64,000 nt of DNA from Sulfitobacter faviae (lineage in GTDB: Bacteria > Pseudomonadota > Alphaproteobacteria > Rhodobacterales > Rhodobacteraceae). Positions 8,280 through 18,153 of the stretch are shown here, piece after piece (the first letter of the stretch is position 1; every line of letters starts with the position of its first letter). A model generated the notes under the pieces. That model was given only the letters and a program-made list of their open reading frames with translations. It ran no database searches and was not told where the DNA came from. The stretch spans positions 682,001 through 746,000 of the forward strand of contig NZ_PGFQ01000001.1 of the NCBI RefSeq assembly GCF_029870955.1, given 5' to 3'. A program made the translations under genes and the position numbers.

Positions 8280-9547
8280 TTAGCGTTTGATGCTTAGCGT
8301 TTCACTCAGCATCTCATCGCTGGTGGTGATGATCTTGGCGCTGGAGGAATAGGCCCGCTGCGTCTGGATCAGGTCGGTCAGCTCTTCCGCGATATCCACG
8401 TTGGAGCCTTCGAGCGCCCCGCTGTTGATGCTGCCCAGACCGTTCAACATCGGGTTGCCGATGCTCACCGCGCCGGAATCGCGGGTCGCCACATAGGCGT
8501 TGCCGTCGACCGATCGCATCTGGTCGGGGTTGGCGACATTGGCAAGCGGCACTTGGAACAGCGCGCGGCGCTGACCATTGTCGAAGACGCCGTAAAGGAT
8601 GCCGCTGTCGCTCATCTCGGCCCGCTCAAGGCTGCCGGTCTCGGTGCCGTCATCCGAAAAGGCCGGGGGCGTGTAGTCGCCCGAGAATTGGGTCATCCCT
8701 CAAAGGTGCCGGGCGCGCCGAAGTCGATCTCAAGCGGTTGGGGGGTGCCGCCGTTGTTAATTTGCAACGTCACCACGCCGGTCGCGGGATCAATCGGGAG
8801 GGTGCCGGGCGTGTAGCTCGCCGGGCTGCCTGCATTGACGCCGCTGTCGGTGAAATTCACCATCGCATCGCCGTAGTTGTTGCCCGCCTCATCGCTGATG
8901 TTAACAGTCCATTCATTGGCCGTGGCCCCCGGTGTCCAAGACAGGTTCAGCGCATCGCTGCCGCCCAGTTGGTTCACATAGCGCAGGGTGGATTCAAAGG
9001 CCGTGCCGGTGGTGCCAGCGCCGGTCTCCTGTGCGGGGACATTGCCCGAAACGCCAACGCGGGTGCTGGGCGTGCCTTGGACCTGATAGCTCGCCACATT
9101 GACGGTGCTGAGGTCATTGTAGCTGGTGCTGCTGACACTGCCCGTGGCGCCGCTGGCATCCGTGGGAAAGCCCGAGAGGAAATAGCCCGCCGAGTTGCGC
9201 AGGTTGCCGTCCTGATCCGGGGTGAAGGAACCGGCGCGGGTCAGGTAGTAGTTGGATTCGACAGGATCGTTGGGGTTGCGCGAGACGACGAAGAAGCCGT
9301 CACCCTGCACCGCCAAGTCGGTCGAGCGCCCCGTGCCCATGATATTGCCATTGGCCGAGATATCGGCGCGCACATCCGTCAGCACCCCCGCCTGCGTCGA
9401 CCCGGTGTTCTGCGTCACGAATTCCGAGAAGGTCCGCCGGTAGCCAACCGTATTGGCGTTGGCGATGTTGCTCGAGATGTTCTGGACGCGGGAGGAGTTG
9501 GCCTGCAACCCGCTGACCCCGATCTGAAGGGCGCTTGTAATGCTCAT
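8280..9547 (-). CDS. flgE: Flagellar hook protein FlgE (reading frame interrupted)
   Basis: The N-terminal 284 residues carry the rod/hook motif (LQIGVSGLQANSSRVQNISS then NIANANTVGYRR) and the FlgE central domains. The last 138 residues, in another frame, carry the C-terminal LTDLIQTQRAYSSSAKIITT motif. Adding one G in the run at 8697-8699 gives a continuous FEGMTQFSGDY junction and a 422-residue hook protein. It is the first gene of the run to flgN and has its own upstream gap. I read the break as a sequence error because both halves are perfectly preserved. Confidence 0.85.
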
Positions 9548-9645
9548 GACTTGATCCTGCTCGTTCTTGTTATTCTTGATTTATACATGAGAAAGCCGAT
9601 TCTGCATGGCCAAAGCAAGAATAAAATTTGTATTTGATATTTATG
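9548..9645 (-). promoter_or_regulatory. AT-rich upstream region of flgE with paired TATTCTT motifs
   Basis: This 98-base gap is much richer in A and T than its surroundings and contains TATTCTT at 9571-9577 and the same motif inverted at 9617-9623. The same heptamer recurs in other flagellar gaps. It presumably holds the flgE promoter; no clear -35/-10 or sigma-54 site was recognised. Confidence 0.4.
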
Positions 9646-11404
9646 TCACTGACTTTCCTTGACGTCCGTCACCTTGGTCACGGCATCTAGGATACGATCC
9701 GCGCTCTCCATGCTCAGCCGCATCACGTCTGATCCCAGCGGCCCCTCTTCGGCGGCGCGCGCGCCCAGCCCCGTGGCTATCTCGGCCCAGCCGGGCAGGT
9801 CGGCCAGCGCGGGGAAGGCCGTGGCGGCCCTTGCGACCGTGGCACTGTCGCCCGCCTGATAGGCGGCGAGGGTCAGGCGGGTGGCATCGGCAAAGGCAAA
9901 CTGCTGGGGGTGCGCCTCCCACATCTCAAGATAGGCGTGCCGTGCAGCGCCCCATTTGCCGGTCTCGTAGAGGGCCACCGCGCGGCTGCGGCGCAGGTCC
10001 ATGTCTTGGGCGCGCAGGCGCAGGGCGGCGAGTTCATCCGACCGGCCCGCCTGCGCCAAGGCTTCGACCAAAAGCGCTTCGGCCTCGGCGCCCTGATCGT
10101 CGGCATAGCCGCTGAGCAGGTCAACTGCCGCATCCGCCTGCCCACCTGCCAAAAGCGCACGCGCCTCGCCGCGCCGCAAGCGCGCCATAAGGCTGGCATC
10201 GGGGGCAGTCGCCCCGCCCCGCTCCAAAGTCTGGGCCATTTCGCGCAGGGCGCGATACTCCCGCGCAGCGAGGGCGGTCATCCCGGTATCCAGCAGGCGT
10301 TGCGGCACGGCCATGGCATGGCCAACAAAGCCCGGATCGAAACGCCAGCGGGCGCTGATACGGGTGTGCCCTTCAAGGAAAGGCCCGAGGTCGATCTCCC
10401 CCGCCGCCCCCTCGGCATAGAAGGCACCGTAGATCGCCCGCGCCTGTGCACGCAGCGCCCCGGCCTCCTCTTCAGGGGCGGTGCGCAGCAAATTATGCAG
10501 CGCCCACAACGCGGTATCGGTGTCGCCCTGCTCTGCGGCAACCTCTGCCAAAAGCTGCGCGCCTTCGCGCCCGAGGGCATCCCCGCTCCACATCCAGCGC
10601 CCGGTTTTCAATAGCGACAGCGCGTCTTGTCCCGGCAGGGTCTCGGTCTCGCGCCCCATCCGGACCAAGGCCAGTCGCGCCCGCTGCGCATAGGCATCGC
10701 GGCCCTGTGCGGCTTGGGCATAGCCATCGAAAGCCATCAAAAGATCGCCCGACACCTCGGAGGCGCGGGCCAGAAGGTAGCGATAGGCGGGGCCATCGCG
10801 CAGCTCGGCATGGTCGGGGAATTGCGCGGCCAAAGCCTGCGCCACTTCCCAATCCTCGGCCTCCAGTGCCGCTTCGAGCAGATCGGGCAGAACGGCGGCT
10901 TGAATGGCTGGCGACAGGTCGGCGAGGCTTTCCAAAGTGCGCGGCATCAAGCGCGCCGCCTCAGCCACCGCGCCCAGCCGGGCAAAGGCCGCCGCCCGCA
11001 GGGCCTGCCCCTGCCCCAGCCGACGGACCATGACACCGCCTGCCCCAGATCGCCACCCGCGCCCCCATCGAGCAGGGCGAGCGCGAGGCTCAGGGTCCGG
11101 TGCCGCCGCGCGGCATCGCCGGAGAGGGTTTCGCCATCGAGCGCTTCCAGAAAGCCCGCCGCCTCGGGGCGCATCATCCAAGCAAGGTGCAATTCCGCCA
11201 GCCCCAGCAACACCTCGGTCCGCGCAGGATCCTCCGGCGCGGAGACCTCTGCCAGCCGCGTCATCAATGCTTCGCGCGTGGCGAGAAAGTCCTGCTCCCC
11301 CTGCTCAGCCAAGGACAAAGGCGCAAAGACAGCACCCCCTCCGCCGTCGCGGGCGGAGCCAAGAGCAAAGACAGGCCAAGAACAATGTTGTGCAGATGCT
11401 TCAT
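9646..11404 (-). CDS. Exported repeat-rich flagellar-cluster protein, unknown function (two frame interruptions)
   Basis: The ATG at 11404 begins a Sec signal peptide (KHLHNIVLGLSLLLAPPATA). Two single-base gaps, in C runs at 11335-11339 and 11043-11046, separate three well-preserved segments; restoring them gives 586 residues. The mature protein is almost all short alpha helices rich in Ala, Leu and Arg (LLEAALEAEDWEVAQALAAQ, GRSDELAALRLRAQDM), resembling TPR-type repeats, so it is probably a periplasmic scaffold. It lies between flgE and the divergent flgF. A MotC-like periplasmic motility role, as in rhizobia, is possible by position but I cannot show homology. Confidence 0.6.
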
Positions 11405-11502
11405 TATATGAATAGATGCACTTTATTCTTGTAAAGATCCATTCTTTATTTCACACTGATCTTCATAATGTCACGCCATCCTTGCCCAAACTGAGGCCCG
11501 TT
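11405..11502. promoter_or_regulatory. Divergent promoter region between the repeat protein and flgF
   Basis: The 98-base gap separates divergent genes and is AT-rich. It contains TATTCTT at 11424-11430 followed by a second ATTCTTT at 11441-11447. It must hold promoters for both directions; no consensus sigma site was recognised. Confidence 0.45.
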
Positions 11503-12246
11503 ATGACGGAAACCAGCCATATCAGCATGTCGCTGGCGACTTCCCTCCAGCGCCAGCTCGACATCACCGCCAACAATATCGCCAACGCCAGCACCGCGGG
11601 CTACAAGGGCGAACATGTGGTGTTCGAGGCGCTATTGCAGGACAACACTGCGCTTGGCGACGATCAGGCGGCTTTCGTCAGCGATACCGGCTCCTACATC
11701 GACACCCGCCCCGGCGCGCTGTCGCAAACCGGCAACCCGCTGGACGTGGCGCTGCATGGTGAGGGGTGGTTCAGCTATCAAACCGCCGACGGGCAACAGG
11801 CCTTTGGCCGCGACGGCAGCTTTGCGATCGACCCTGAGGGCAATCTGACGCTCCTGTCGGGGGCCAAAGTGCTCGACGCGGGCGGTGCGCCGATCCAACT
11901 GCCCCCTGCGGGCATGGGCGATATCAACATTTCCGAAGATGGCACCATTTCGGGCAGTGAGACCGGCCCGCTGGGCCGGATCGGCGTCTTCGATATTCCT
12001 GAGATTCAAAGCTACAAACGGCTTGGTGGCGGCATGCTTGTCGCACCTGAGGGGGCCGCCAAACCGGGCGTGGCCGAAGCCGTGCAGGTGCGCCAAGGCA
12101 CGCTGGAGCTGAGCAACGTGAACCCGGTGCGCGAGATGACGCGGCTGATCGACGTGCAGCGCGCTTATGAGCGCACCAATACCATGATGGGCAATGCGGA
12201 CGACCTGCGCCGCGACTCGCTCAAACGGATCGCGCAGGCGGTCTGA
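11503..12246 (+). CDS. flgF: Flagellar proximal rod protein FlgF
   Basis: A 247-residue rod protein. I chose the ATG at 11503 (MTETSHISMSLATSLQRQLD) because the in-frame codons further upstream fall in the AT-rich divergent promoter region. The N-terminal motif ITANNIANASTAGYKGE and the C-terminal EMTRLIDVQRAYERTNTMM are the conserved ends of the FlgBCEFG family. It is followed by flgG after 32 bases and opens the flgF-flgG-flgA-flgH run. Confidence 0.9.
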   Translation: MTETSHISMSLATSLQRQLDITANNIANASTAGYKGEHVVFEALLQDNTALGDDQAAFVSDTGSYIDTRPGALSQTGNPLDVALHGEGWFSYQTADGQQAFGRDGSFAIDPEGNLTLLSGAKVLDAGGAPIQLPPAGMGDINISEDGTISGSETGPLGRIGVFDIPEIQSYKRLGGGMLVAPEGAAKPGVAEAVQVRQGTLELSNVNPVREMTRLIDVQRAYERTNTMMGNADDLRRDSLKRIAQAV

Positions 12247-12278
12247 CCCGGCATCCGTAGAACGGAAGGAACGAGACA

Positions 12279-13063
12279 ATGAAGGCACTCAGCATCGCCG
12301 CGACCGGCATGATGGCGCAGCAGACCAATGTCGATGTGATCTCGAACAACATCGCCAACGCGAACACCACCGGGTTCAAGGCCAGCCGCGCCGCCTTTCA
12401 AGACCTGATCTATCAATCCATGCAGCGCGAGGGCGCCGTCACCTCAGAGGCCGGATCGACCCGCCCCGTGGGCATCGACATCGGCATGGGCGTGCAGACC
12501 GCCGGCACCGTGCGGCTGAACACTCAAGGCGGCATGGTGGCCACGGAAAACCAACTTAACGTCGCCATTGACGGGCGCGGCTATTTCTCGGTCACGCTGC
12601 CGGATGGCGGCACCGCCTATACGCGCGACGGGTCATTCCAACTCTCCCCGAGGGCGAGATCGTGACGATGCAGGGCTACCGCGTCGAGCCGGGCATGGTC
12701 GTGCCCGAGAACACGACGGCGGTCGAGATCAACGAACAGGGCGTCGTCATGGCCTATGTTGAGAATGATCCCGTGCCGGTGGAACTGGGCCAATTCAACC
12801 TGACCACCTTCGTTAACGAGCCGGGGATGCGTCCGGTGGGCAACAACTTCCTGCTGGCGACCGAAGCCTCAGGCGAGGCGCAGGTGGTGAACCCCGGCGA
12901 TCCGGGCGCGGGGATGATCCGTCAGGGCTATCTTGAGGCGTCCAACGTGAATGTCATCCAGCAAATCACCGATCTGATCTCGGCGCAGCGCGCCTATGAG
13001 ATGAACTCCAAATCCATCGAGACCGCAGACCAGATGCTCTCGGCTGCGAACCAAATCCGCTAA
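12279..13063 (+). CDS. flgG: Flagellar distal rod protein FlgG (reading frame interrupted)
   Basis: The first 120 or so residues (MKALSIAATGMMAQQTNVDV, NIANANTTGFKASRA) and the last 133 (ITDLISAQRAYEMNSKSIET) are textbook FlgG, but they lie in different frames. Adding one C in the run at 12646-12649 gives LSPEGEIVTMQGYRVEPG and a 261-residue protein, the usual FlgG length. FlgG forms the distal rod. The stop overlaps the flgA start by one base (TAATG). Confidence 0.9.
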
Positions 13064-13722
13064 TGCGACGGCTCGCCGCCCTCTTCCTTGGCCTGATGGC
13101 GCTGACGGGCCCTGCCCTCTCGGCGCCCATCGGCGTATTGGTCGAGGAACGCGCGCGGGTGGACTACGCCGACAGCCTGCCGCAAGAGGGCGCCTTCGAG
13201 ATCACGGTCAAGGACGCCCCCGCAGACGAGGTGCTGACGCTGGCCGAGTTTTGGATGGACCCGCGCAGCGGCAAGTTTCTGACCAATGCGGTGCTTGAGA
13301 CGGGCGAGGTGCAGCGCATCGCGGGCTATGCCCTTGTCACCATGCCGGTCCCTGTGCCCATCACCCGCCTGCTGCCCGATGACATCATCATGGAAGACGA
13401 CCTGACCGTGATGCGCCTGCCCGTGGGCCGGATCGGCGCCTACGTGATGACGGATATGGAAGAGGTCGTCGGCAAACAGGTGCGCCGCGTGCTGACGCCG
13501 GGGCGGCCCATTCAGACGCAATCCATCATCCAGCCGCTGGTCATCAACCGGGGCGAGCGGGTGGAGATCTATTTCAGCGACGGGCTTCTGGCCCTCTCCT
13601 CACCCGGGCGCGCGCTTGATGATGCGCATGAGGGGCAGGAAATCCGTATCGTGAACCTTGTCAGCAACAAAACGGTCACCGGCATCGCCACCGGTGAAGG
13701 GACCGTGGAGATCCTACGATGA
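13063..13722 (+). CDS. flgA: Flagellar P-ring assembly chaperone FlgA
   Basis: A 219-residue exported protein with a Sec signal (RRLAALFLGLMALTGPALSA). The C-terminal half has the SAF-like pattern of FlgA (ITRLLPDDIIMEDDLTVMRL, GKQVRRVLTPGRPIQTQSI) and ends with the conserved GQEIRIVNLVSNKTVTG segment. FlgA assists assembly of the FlgI P ring in the periplasm. It overlaps flgG by one base and flgH by four bases, indicating translational coupling. Confidence 0.9.
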   Translation: MRRLAALFLGLMALTGPALSAPIGVLVEERARVDYADSLPQEGAFEITVKDAPADEVLTLAEFWMDPRSGKFLTNAVLETGEVQRIAGYALVTMPVPVPITRLLPDDIIMEDDLTVMRLPVGRIGAYVMTDMEEVVGKQVRRVLTPGRPIQTQSIIQPLVINRGERVEIYFSDGLLALSSPGRALDDAHEGQEIRIVNLVSNKTVTGIATGEGTVEILR

Positions 13723-14489
13723 CCACCGCTTTCGCGCGCCCCTCTGTCTTGATGTTCGGCGCCGCCCTTGCCCTGTCCGCCTGCGATACCGCCGATCATT
13801 TCGACCGCGATCCGCAGCCCTCCCCGATTGTGGTGGATGGCCAAGCCATCCCCGAGGTCGCCCGCGTTCAAGTGCCGATGCCCGCCGTCGCGATGGAGCC
13901 GCCCCGGCGCGGCAGTGCCAAAGCCTCGCTCTTTACCGCGCGCAGCCAGCCGCTGTTTTCCGACCAGCGCGCCGATGACATCGGCGATATCGTTACGGTC
14001 GTGATCTCCATCGACGACCGTGCACAACTGCGCAATTCGACGGACCGTGAGCGCGAGGGGGCAAGCTCGGTCGGATTCCCGACATTCTTTGGCTATGGCG
14101 CGAAAATTGCCGCAATTCTGCCCGGAATCAGCGCCGCCGATCTGCCGAGCGGCGATATCGTCGAGGTCGGATCGGCCTCGGAGGCCAGCGGGTCGGGTGC
14201 CATTTCGCGCAATGAACGGATCGAGCTGAAAGTCGCCGCTTTGGTGATCGACAAGCTGCCAAACGGCACGCTCGTCGTCGCGGGACGTCAAGAAATATTG
14301 GTTAATCAGGAGCTGCGCGAGCTGCGCATGGCCGGGATCGTGCGCCCTGCCGACATCCGCGATGACAATACCATTTCTTACGACAAGATCGCCGAGGCCC
14401 GCATCGCCTATGGCGGCAGAGGCACGCTGTCGCGCGCGCAAGAGCGCAGCTACGGCGAAGACGCGATGGATGTGATCCTGCCCTATTAA
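13719..14489 (+). CDS. flgH: Flagellar L-ring lipoprotein FlgH
   Basis: A 256-residue FlgH, which forms the outer-membrane L ring. A lipoprotein signal with lipobox LSAC is visible at about residues 20-23. The family core includes SLFTARSQPLFSDQRADDIG, the IVTVVISIDDRAQ strand and the NGTLVVAGRQEILVNQELRE segment. It overlaps flgA by four bases (ATGA). Confidence 0.95.
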   Translation: MTTAFARPSVLMFGAALALSACDTADHFDRDPQPSPIVVDGQAIPEVARVQVPMPAVAMEPPRRGSAKASLFTARSQPLFSDQRADDIGDIVTVVISIDDRAQLRNSTDREREGASSVGFPTFFGYGAKIAAILPGISAADLPSGDIVEVGSASEASGSGAISRNERIELKVAALVIDKLPNGTLVVAGRQEILVNQELRELRMAGIVRPADIRDDNTISYDKIAEARIAYGGRGTLSRAQERSYGEDAMDVILPY

Positions 14490-14569
14490 TTCCTGACTTG
14501 GTCACAAAGTGAGACCATTGCCGTCGCAATCGACCGTTAAACCTGACGAAAGCTCAGGAAAGGTCGAAC

Positions 14570-15148
14570 ATGAAAAAGGCAGCAATCGCATTCGTAGCAC
14601 TCCCCTTGCTTTGCATGGGTGCGGGCTATGGCGCCGGTCTGGCCCTCGCCCCTGCCCCAGCCGAAGCGGCGGGGACAAAGAGTGATGAAAAGACCGCTTA
14701 TGACGCAAAGGAGACGGCAAAGGACGCCGCCCATGCGCCCGAGAAAGACGCCCATGGCAATAAAGGTGAGAAATCCGCCAAGGGCGATGATCACGCGCCG
14801 ATGGACGGTTATGAACTGGCCAAGGACCGCACGGTGGTGCGCCTTGGGCAGATGACGATCCCGGTCGAGAAGACCAACAGCGTCTCTTATGTGGTCGCGG
14901 ATTTCGCGCTCAAGATGGGGTCATTGGAATTGGCCGAACGCTACCGCCGCGTGGAAGACGCGACGCGGATGCGCGATTCGCTCTTGCAGGCGATGAACCT
15001 AGCCGCCGAAAGCGCCGTGCTGCGCGGCGTGGCGATCGACAGCGAAGCCCTGTCGCGGCTGCTGCGGGATCTGATCAGCAAAGAGCATAAGGGCGTCGAT
15101 GATGTGATGTTCGTATCGCTTTACAAACAAGACGTGGCGCGGCTCTGA
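14570..15148 (+). CDS. FliL-like basal-body-associated protein (putative)
   Basis: A 192-residue protein with one N-terminal hydrophobic segment (AAIAFVALPLLCMGAGYGAG), a long Lys/Asp/Ala-rich linker at about residues 35-80, and a C-terminal domain (VRLGQMTIPVEKTNSVSYVV…LRDLISKEHKGVDDVMFVSL) that resembles the periplasmic domain of FliL, which supports the stator. A GGAAAGG ribosome site precedes the ATG. It lies 80 bases after flgH and converges with flgD. FliL proteins are poorly conserved, so the name is tentative. Confidence 0.55.
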   Translation: MKKAAIAFVALPLLCMGAGYGAGLALAPAPAEAAGTKSDEKTAYDAKETAKDAAHAPEKDAHGNKGEKSAKGDDHAPMDGYELAKDRTVVRLGQMTIPVEKTNSVSYVVADFALKMGSLELAERYRRVEDATRMRDSLLQAMNLAAESAVLRGVAIDSEALSRLLRDLISKEHKGVDDVMFVSLYKQDVARL

Positions 15149-15167
15149 CACGCGCCACAGCGCAGGT

Positions 15168-15836
15168 TTAGAGAACCGAACGCACCACGTTCGACAGCAC
15201 GGATTCCCCGTTATCCAGCTCCAACTCCGGCCCGTAGGCGGTGAAGTTCACCCGCGTCACCTCGGACCGGGTCAGCGGGGTGACACCCACATCGTTGCCC
15301 TCGGCATCCGTCGCCGTGATCTCAACCCGGAAGGTATCGGGCGGCACCGGCAGGCCCACGGAATCGAGGCGGTTCCACTCCACGTCGATCACCTCCCCTT
15401 CGGCGGTGGAGGGGCCGGGCATCTCGCGGATCAGGGTGCCGTCTTCGGAGAAGATCCGAACGGTCACCTCCTCCGCCCCGGCGTTGAGCTGATAGCTCAG
15501 CGGGAATTCATCTTCGGTCATGCGCACTTGGGTCGAGGGCACCAGCACGTCGCGCCCGATCAATTGCAGGTCCGACATTGCGCCCACGGTGGAAAGCATG
15601 GTCGAGATTTGCTCAAGGCTCGCGTTGGTGGCGATGCTCTGCTCCACTTGGGTCAACTGCGCCAATTGCGAGACGAACTGCGTCGAATCCACCGGGTTCA
15701 GCGGGTCTTGGTTCGAAATCTGCGCCGTCAGCAGGGTGAGAAAGCTGTTGTAGCTTTCCTGAAGCTCAGCGGATGAGGTCGCCGCCGCCGAAGTGTTGGC
15801 GGTGCTCAGGGTGCTTGCTGTGGTCGCGTCGATCAT
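15168..15836 (-). CDS. flgD: Flagellar hook capping protein FlgD
   Basis: A 222-residue FlgD, which caps the growing hook. The N-terminal domain holds the diagnostic FLTLLTAQISNQDPLNPVDS stretch followed by TQFVSQLAQLTQVEQS. The C-terminal part has the FlgD Ig-like beta strands (VTVRIFSEDGTLIREMPGP). It lies 11 bases downstream of fliK, so hook cap and hook ruler are co-transcribed. Confidence 0.9.
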   Translation of the reverse strand: MIDATTASTLSTANTSAAATSSAELQESYNSFLTLLTAQISNQDPLNPVDSTQFVSQLAQLTQVEQSIATNASLEQISTMLSTVGAMSDLQLIGRDVLVPSTQVRMTEDEFPLSYQLNAGAEEVTVRIFSEDGTLIREMPGPSTAEGEVIDVEWNRLDSVGLPVPPDTFRVEITATDAEGNDVGVTPLTRSEVTRVNFTAYGPELELDNGESVLSNVVRSVL

Positions 15837-15847
15837 GGTCTCGCCTT

Positions 15848-17194
15848 TCAGGTGAGGATATCTAGCTGCCCGGCGCCGAGGCGGGGGCTGGAGGTCTGGG
15901 CCGTGGGCGCGGCGTCACCGCCCTGCGCATCATCGGCCTGTGCTGTGGTCTGGGTGAACGCAGGGCCCTGTTGTTGCCCGCCGTTGCGGCCCCGGTCGCC
16001 GAAAGTCTGGAAATCGAGATCCGCATTCTCGGCGCTGATGCCGCGCGATTGCAGCGCGTCCAGCAGTTGCTCACGGTCTTGCCGCAGCATGTTCAGGACC
16101 GAGGCGCTTTCGGTGGTCATGGCGATCTGCATGCGCCCTGCCTCACTGCGCACCACCTCGATCTCGATCTCACCCATACCGTAGGGGGAGAGCGAGAAAC
16201 GCAGCTTGTTGTCCGCCGTATCAAGGCTGCGGATCTGTTGGCTGACGTGCTGGCGAAGCTGTTCTTCCGGCGCGGCGGCAGGGTTCGGCGCAGGGGCCGG
16301 CGTGGGCTGGGCCGGGCTGAGGCGTAGCCCCTCGCTCTGCGGTGCCTGCGGCGCGGTCAAAGCGGCGACCTCGCGCAGGACGGCCTCTGCCGCCGGGGCA
16401 TTTGTGCCGGGCTGGGCTACCTTGGCGGCATCTACAGCGGCGCTGAAACGCTCGGCGGCAGCGGTGAGGCGCGGGTCTGCGGCTTCAATGCTCAAGTCCA
16501 CCTTGGGGGCTGCGGTCGTGCTGTTCTCGGCCTTGGCGGCTAGGGGCGGTTCTGTCGCCCCCACGGTGGCGGCTCTCGGGGCCGGTCCCTCACTCGGCAT
16601 GACGGCTTTGAGCCTGCTCTGTTCGATGCTGCCTTCGGCCTGCAACACCGGCGCGGCCCCTTCGGAGGCCATCACGCGCGCCCCCTGCTGGGCCTGCCCC
16701 ATGGCCATACGTCCCACAACCGGCAGCGCGGCCGAGGCGATGCTCAATTGGCTCGCCGGGGTGGGCAGGCGCAGGGCACCGGCGATCCTCTCCTCCAAAG
16801 CAGCCTCAAGGCTGGGGTCATCCACATTCGCCACCGCCTCCAGCGCGCCGAGGTTTTCGGGCGGCGCTTCGCCCAAGGCTTCGGCAAATGCCGCGAGGGC
16901 GGCTTTCGGGGTGATCGGCTGGCTGGTCTCCTCCAACCCGGCGAGGGTGTGATCCATCAGGGCCATCAGCCCCTCTGCCGTCTCAAGGTCGATGTCCTCG
17001 GGCAGCGGATCGGGGGCGACTTCCGCCTCTGGCGCGGTGGCTTGCAGGTCTTGGACCTGCGCCTCCGACACGCCCCCCTGCCCGGCCAACCCCTGCATCA
17101 GGGCGGCGAAGCCTTCGGCGGCCCCCTTCCCCGAGGGCTGCCCGAGACCTGCGGCATTCGGCACCGCAGGTGCTGCCTGAAGTTGAGCGATCAT
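15848..17194 (-). CDS. fliK: Flagellar hook-length control protein FliK
   Basis: A 448-residue protein with a long, low-complexity Ala/Pro/Glu-rich N-terminal part (about residues 1-320), as expected of the molecular ruler, and a conserved C-terminal hook-length domain (LRFSLSPYGMGEIEIEVVRS, then QIAMTTESASVLNMLRQDRE and LLDALQSRGI). It measures hook length and switches the export gate from hook to filament substrates. The rhizobial counterpart is called MotD. It precedes flgD in the same operon. Confidence 0.85.
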   Translation of the reverse strand: MIAQLQAAPAVPNAAGLGQPSGKGAAEGFAALMQGLAGQGGVSEAQVQDLQATAPEAEVAPDPLPEDIDLETAEGLMALMDHTLAGLEETSQPITPKAALAAFAEALGEAPPENLGALEAVANVDDPSLEAALEERIAGALRLPTPASQLSIASAALPVVGRMAMGQAQQGARVMASEGAAPVLQAEGSIEQSRLKAVMPSEGPAPRAATVGATEPPLAAKAENSTTAAPKVDLSIEAADPRLTAAAERFSAAVDAAKVAQPGTNAPAAEAVLREVAALTAPQAPQSEGLRLSPAQPTPAPAPNPAAAPEEQLRQHVSQQIRSLDTADNKLRFSLSPYGMGEIEIEVVRSEAGRMQIAMTTESASVLNMLRQDREQLLDALQSRGISAENADLDFQTFGDRGRNGGQQQGPAFTQTTAQADDAQGGDAAPTAQTSSPRLGAGQLDILT

Positions 17195-17247
17195 CTGACG
17201 TCCTCCAACTTGGGATCCACGGCGGGATTCCGAAGGCTCTTGTAGGA

Positions 17248-17925
17248 TCAGGAGATCCGCACGTTCCCGCGCTGATCTTCAAAAGCGCGGCGTGCGCTGC
17301 GGGCCTCGACGAGGGCTTTGAGCCGCAGGGTCCACTGGTTAAGGGTCACGGGCGTCTCTGTCCCGGTCAGCGCACGCAGCGAAAGCTGCGCGCCCTCAGC
17401 AGGGGCTGCAAAGACCGAATGACTGTCAACCGGACGGCCCCAGTACTGCCCCAGAACCGCGCTTAGCCCCATGCGGAAGGCCGCAGGTTCAAGCCCCAGC
17501 TTGAGCAGCTCATCCGCCTCGGCGGCGTGATGGTAGGCCTGCCCCAAAGCATGCAGAACGCTGTCTTCGTCCATCATCGGGAACAGGCCGCGCCCGATGA
17601 TCCCGATCAGCACTTCGCCCACCAGCGCACCGGCGGCTTGGGAGATATTGGTGAAATTGTCGCTTTTGCGAATAACGACGAGCGAGCCATAAGGCACATC
17701 GGCGTCGAGTTCTTCGGCAAGGATATCGCCAAGGCAAATGCCCGGGATCGGTTCGATGCAATCTGGCATTGCCACCGGATGACCGGCCCAATCCTGCATC
17801 TCGAAGACCGAAGCTTGAACCGGAATCAGCGCCCGGATCAGCATGTTGAAATGACGGCCATCGGCCGATGAATCCATGTGGCAGGCACCCTTCCAGATGC
17901 CACCTATAAGTGAGTTTACCTGCAT
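17248..17925 (-). CDS. Unknown soluble protein in the motB-fliK operon
   Basis: A 225-residue protein I do not recognise. The start at 17925 is preferred because a GAGG ribosome site precedes it and the sequence upstream (in frame to 18045) looks like untranslated leader. It has no signal peptide or clear membrane segment; one stretch (ISQAAGALVGEVLIGIIGRG) is moderately hydrophobic. It lies between motB and fliK on the same strand, so a role in motor or hook assembly is plausible but unproven. Confidence 0.6.
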   Translation of the reverse strand: MQVNSLIGGIWKGACHMDSSADGRHFNMLIRALIPVQASVFEMQDWAGHPVAMPDCIEPIPGICLGDILAEELDADVPYGSLVVIRKSDNFTNISQAAGALVGEVLIGIIGRGLFPMMDEDSVLHALGQAYHHAAEADELLKLGLEPAAFRMGLSAVLGQYWGRPVDSHSVFAAPAEGAQLSLRALTGTETPVTLNQWTLRLKALVEARSARRAFEDQRGNVRIS

Positions 17926-18153
17926 TTCCGCCTCGTTCAGGACGTTCTGTCCATGGTTTATCCGGGCGATTTTTAAAGGTTTTTTGGGTGCCCGGTGCTC
18001 GATTATTACATAAGGTCTAGATCGCAAGACCTTGACCGTCAACAATTTTACAAGACCGTGCCATTTTTTTGGGAATCAGCGGCAGGGATGTCGCACTTTT
18101 GCCTAGGATGGAGATTTCGCACAACCGGGCCGATAGAGCCTTGAAAACAAGGT

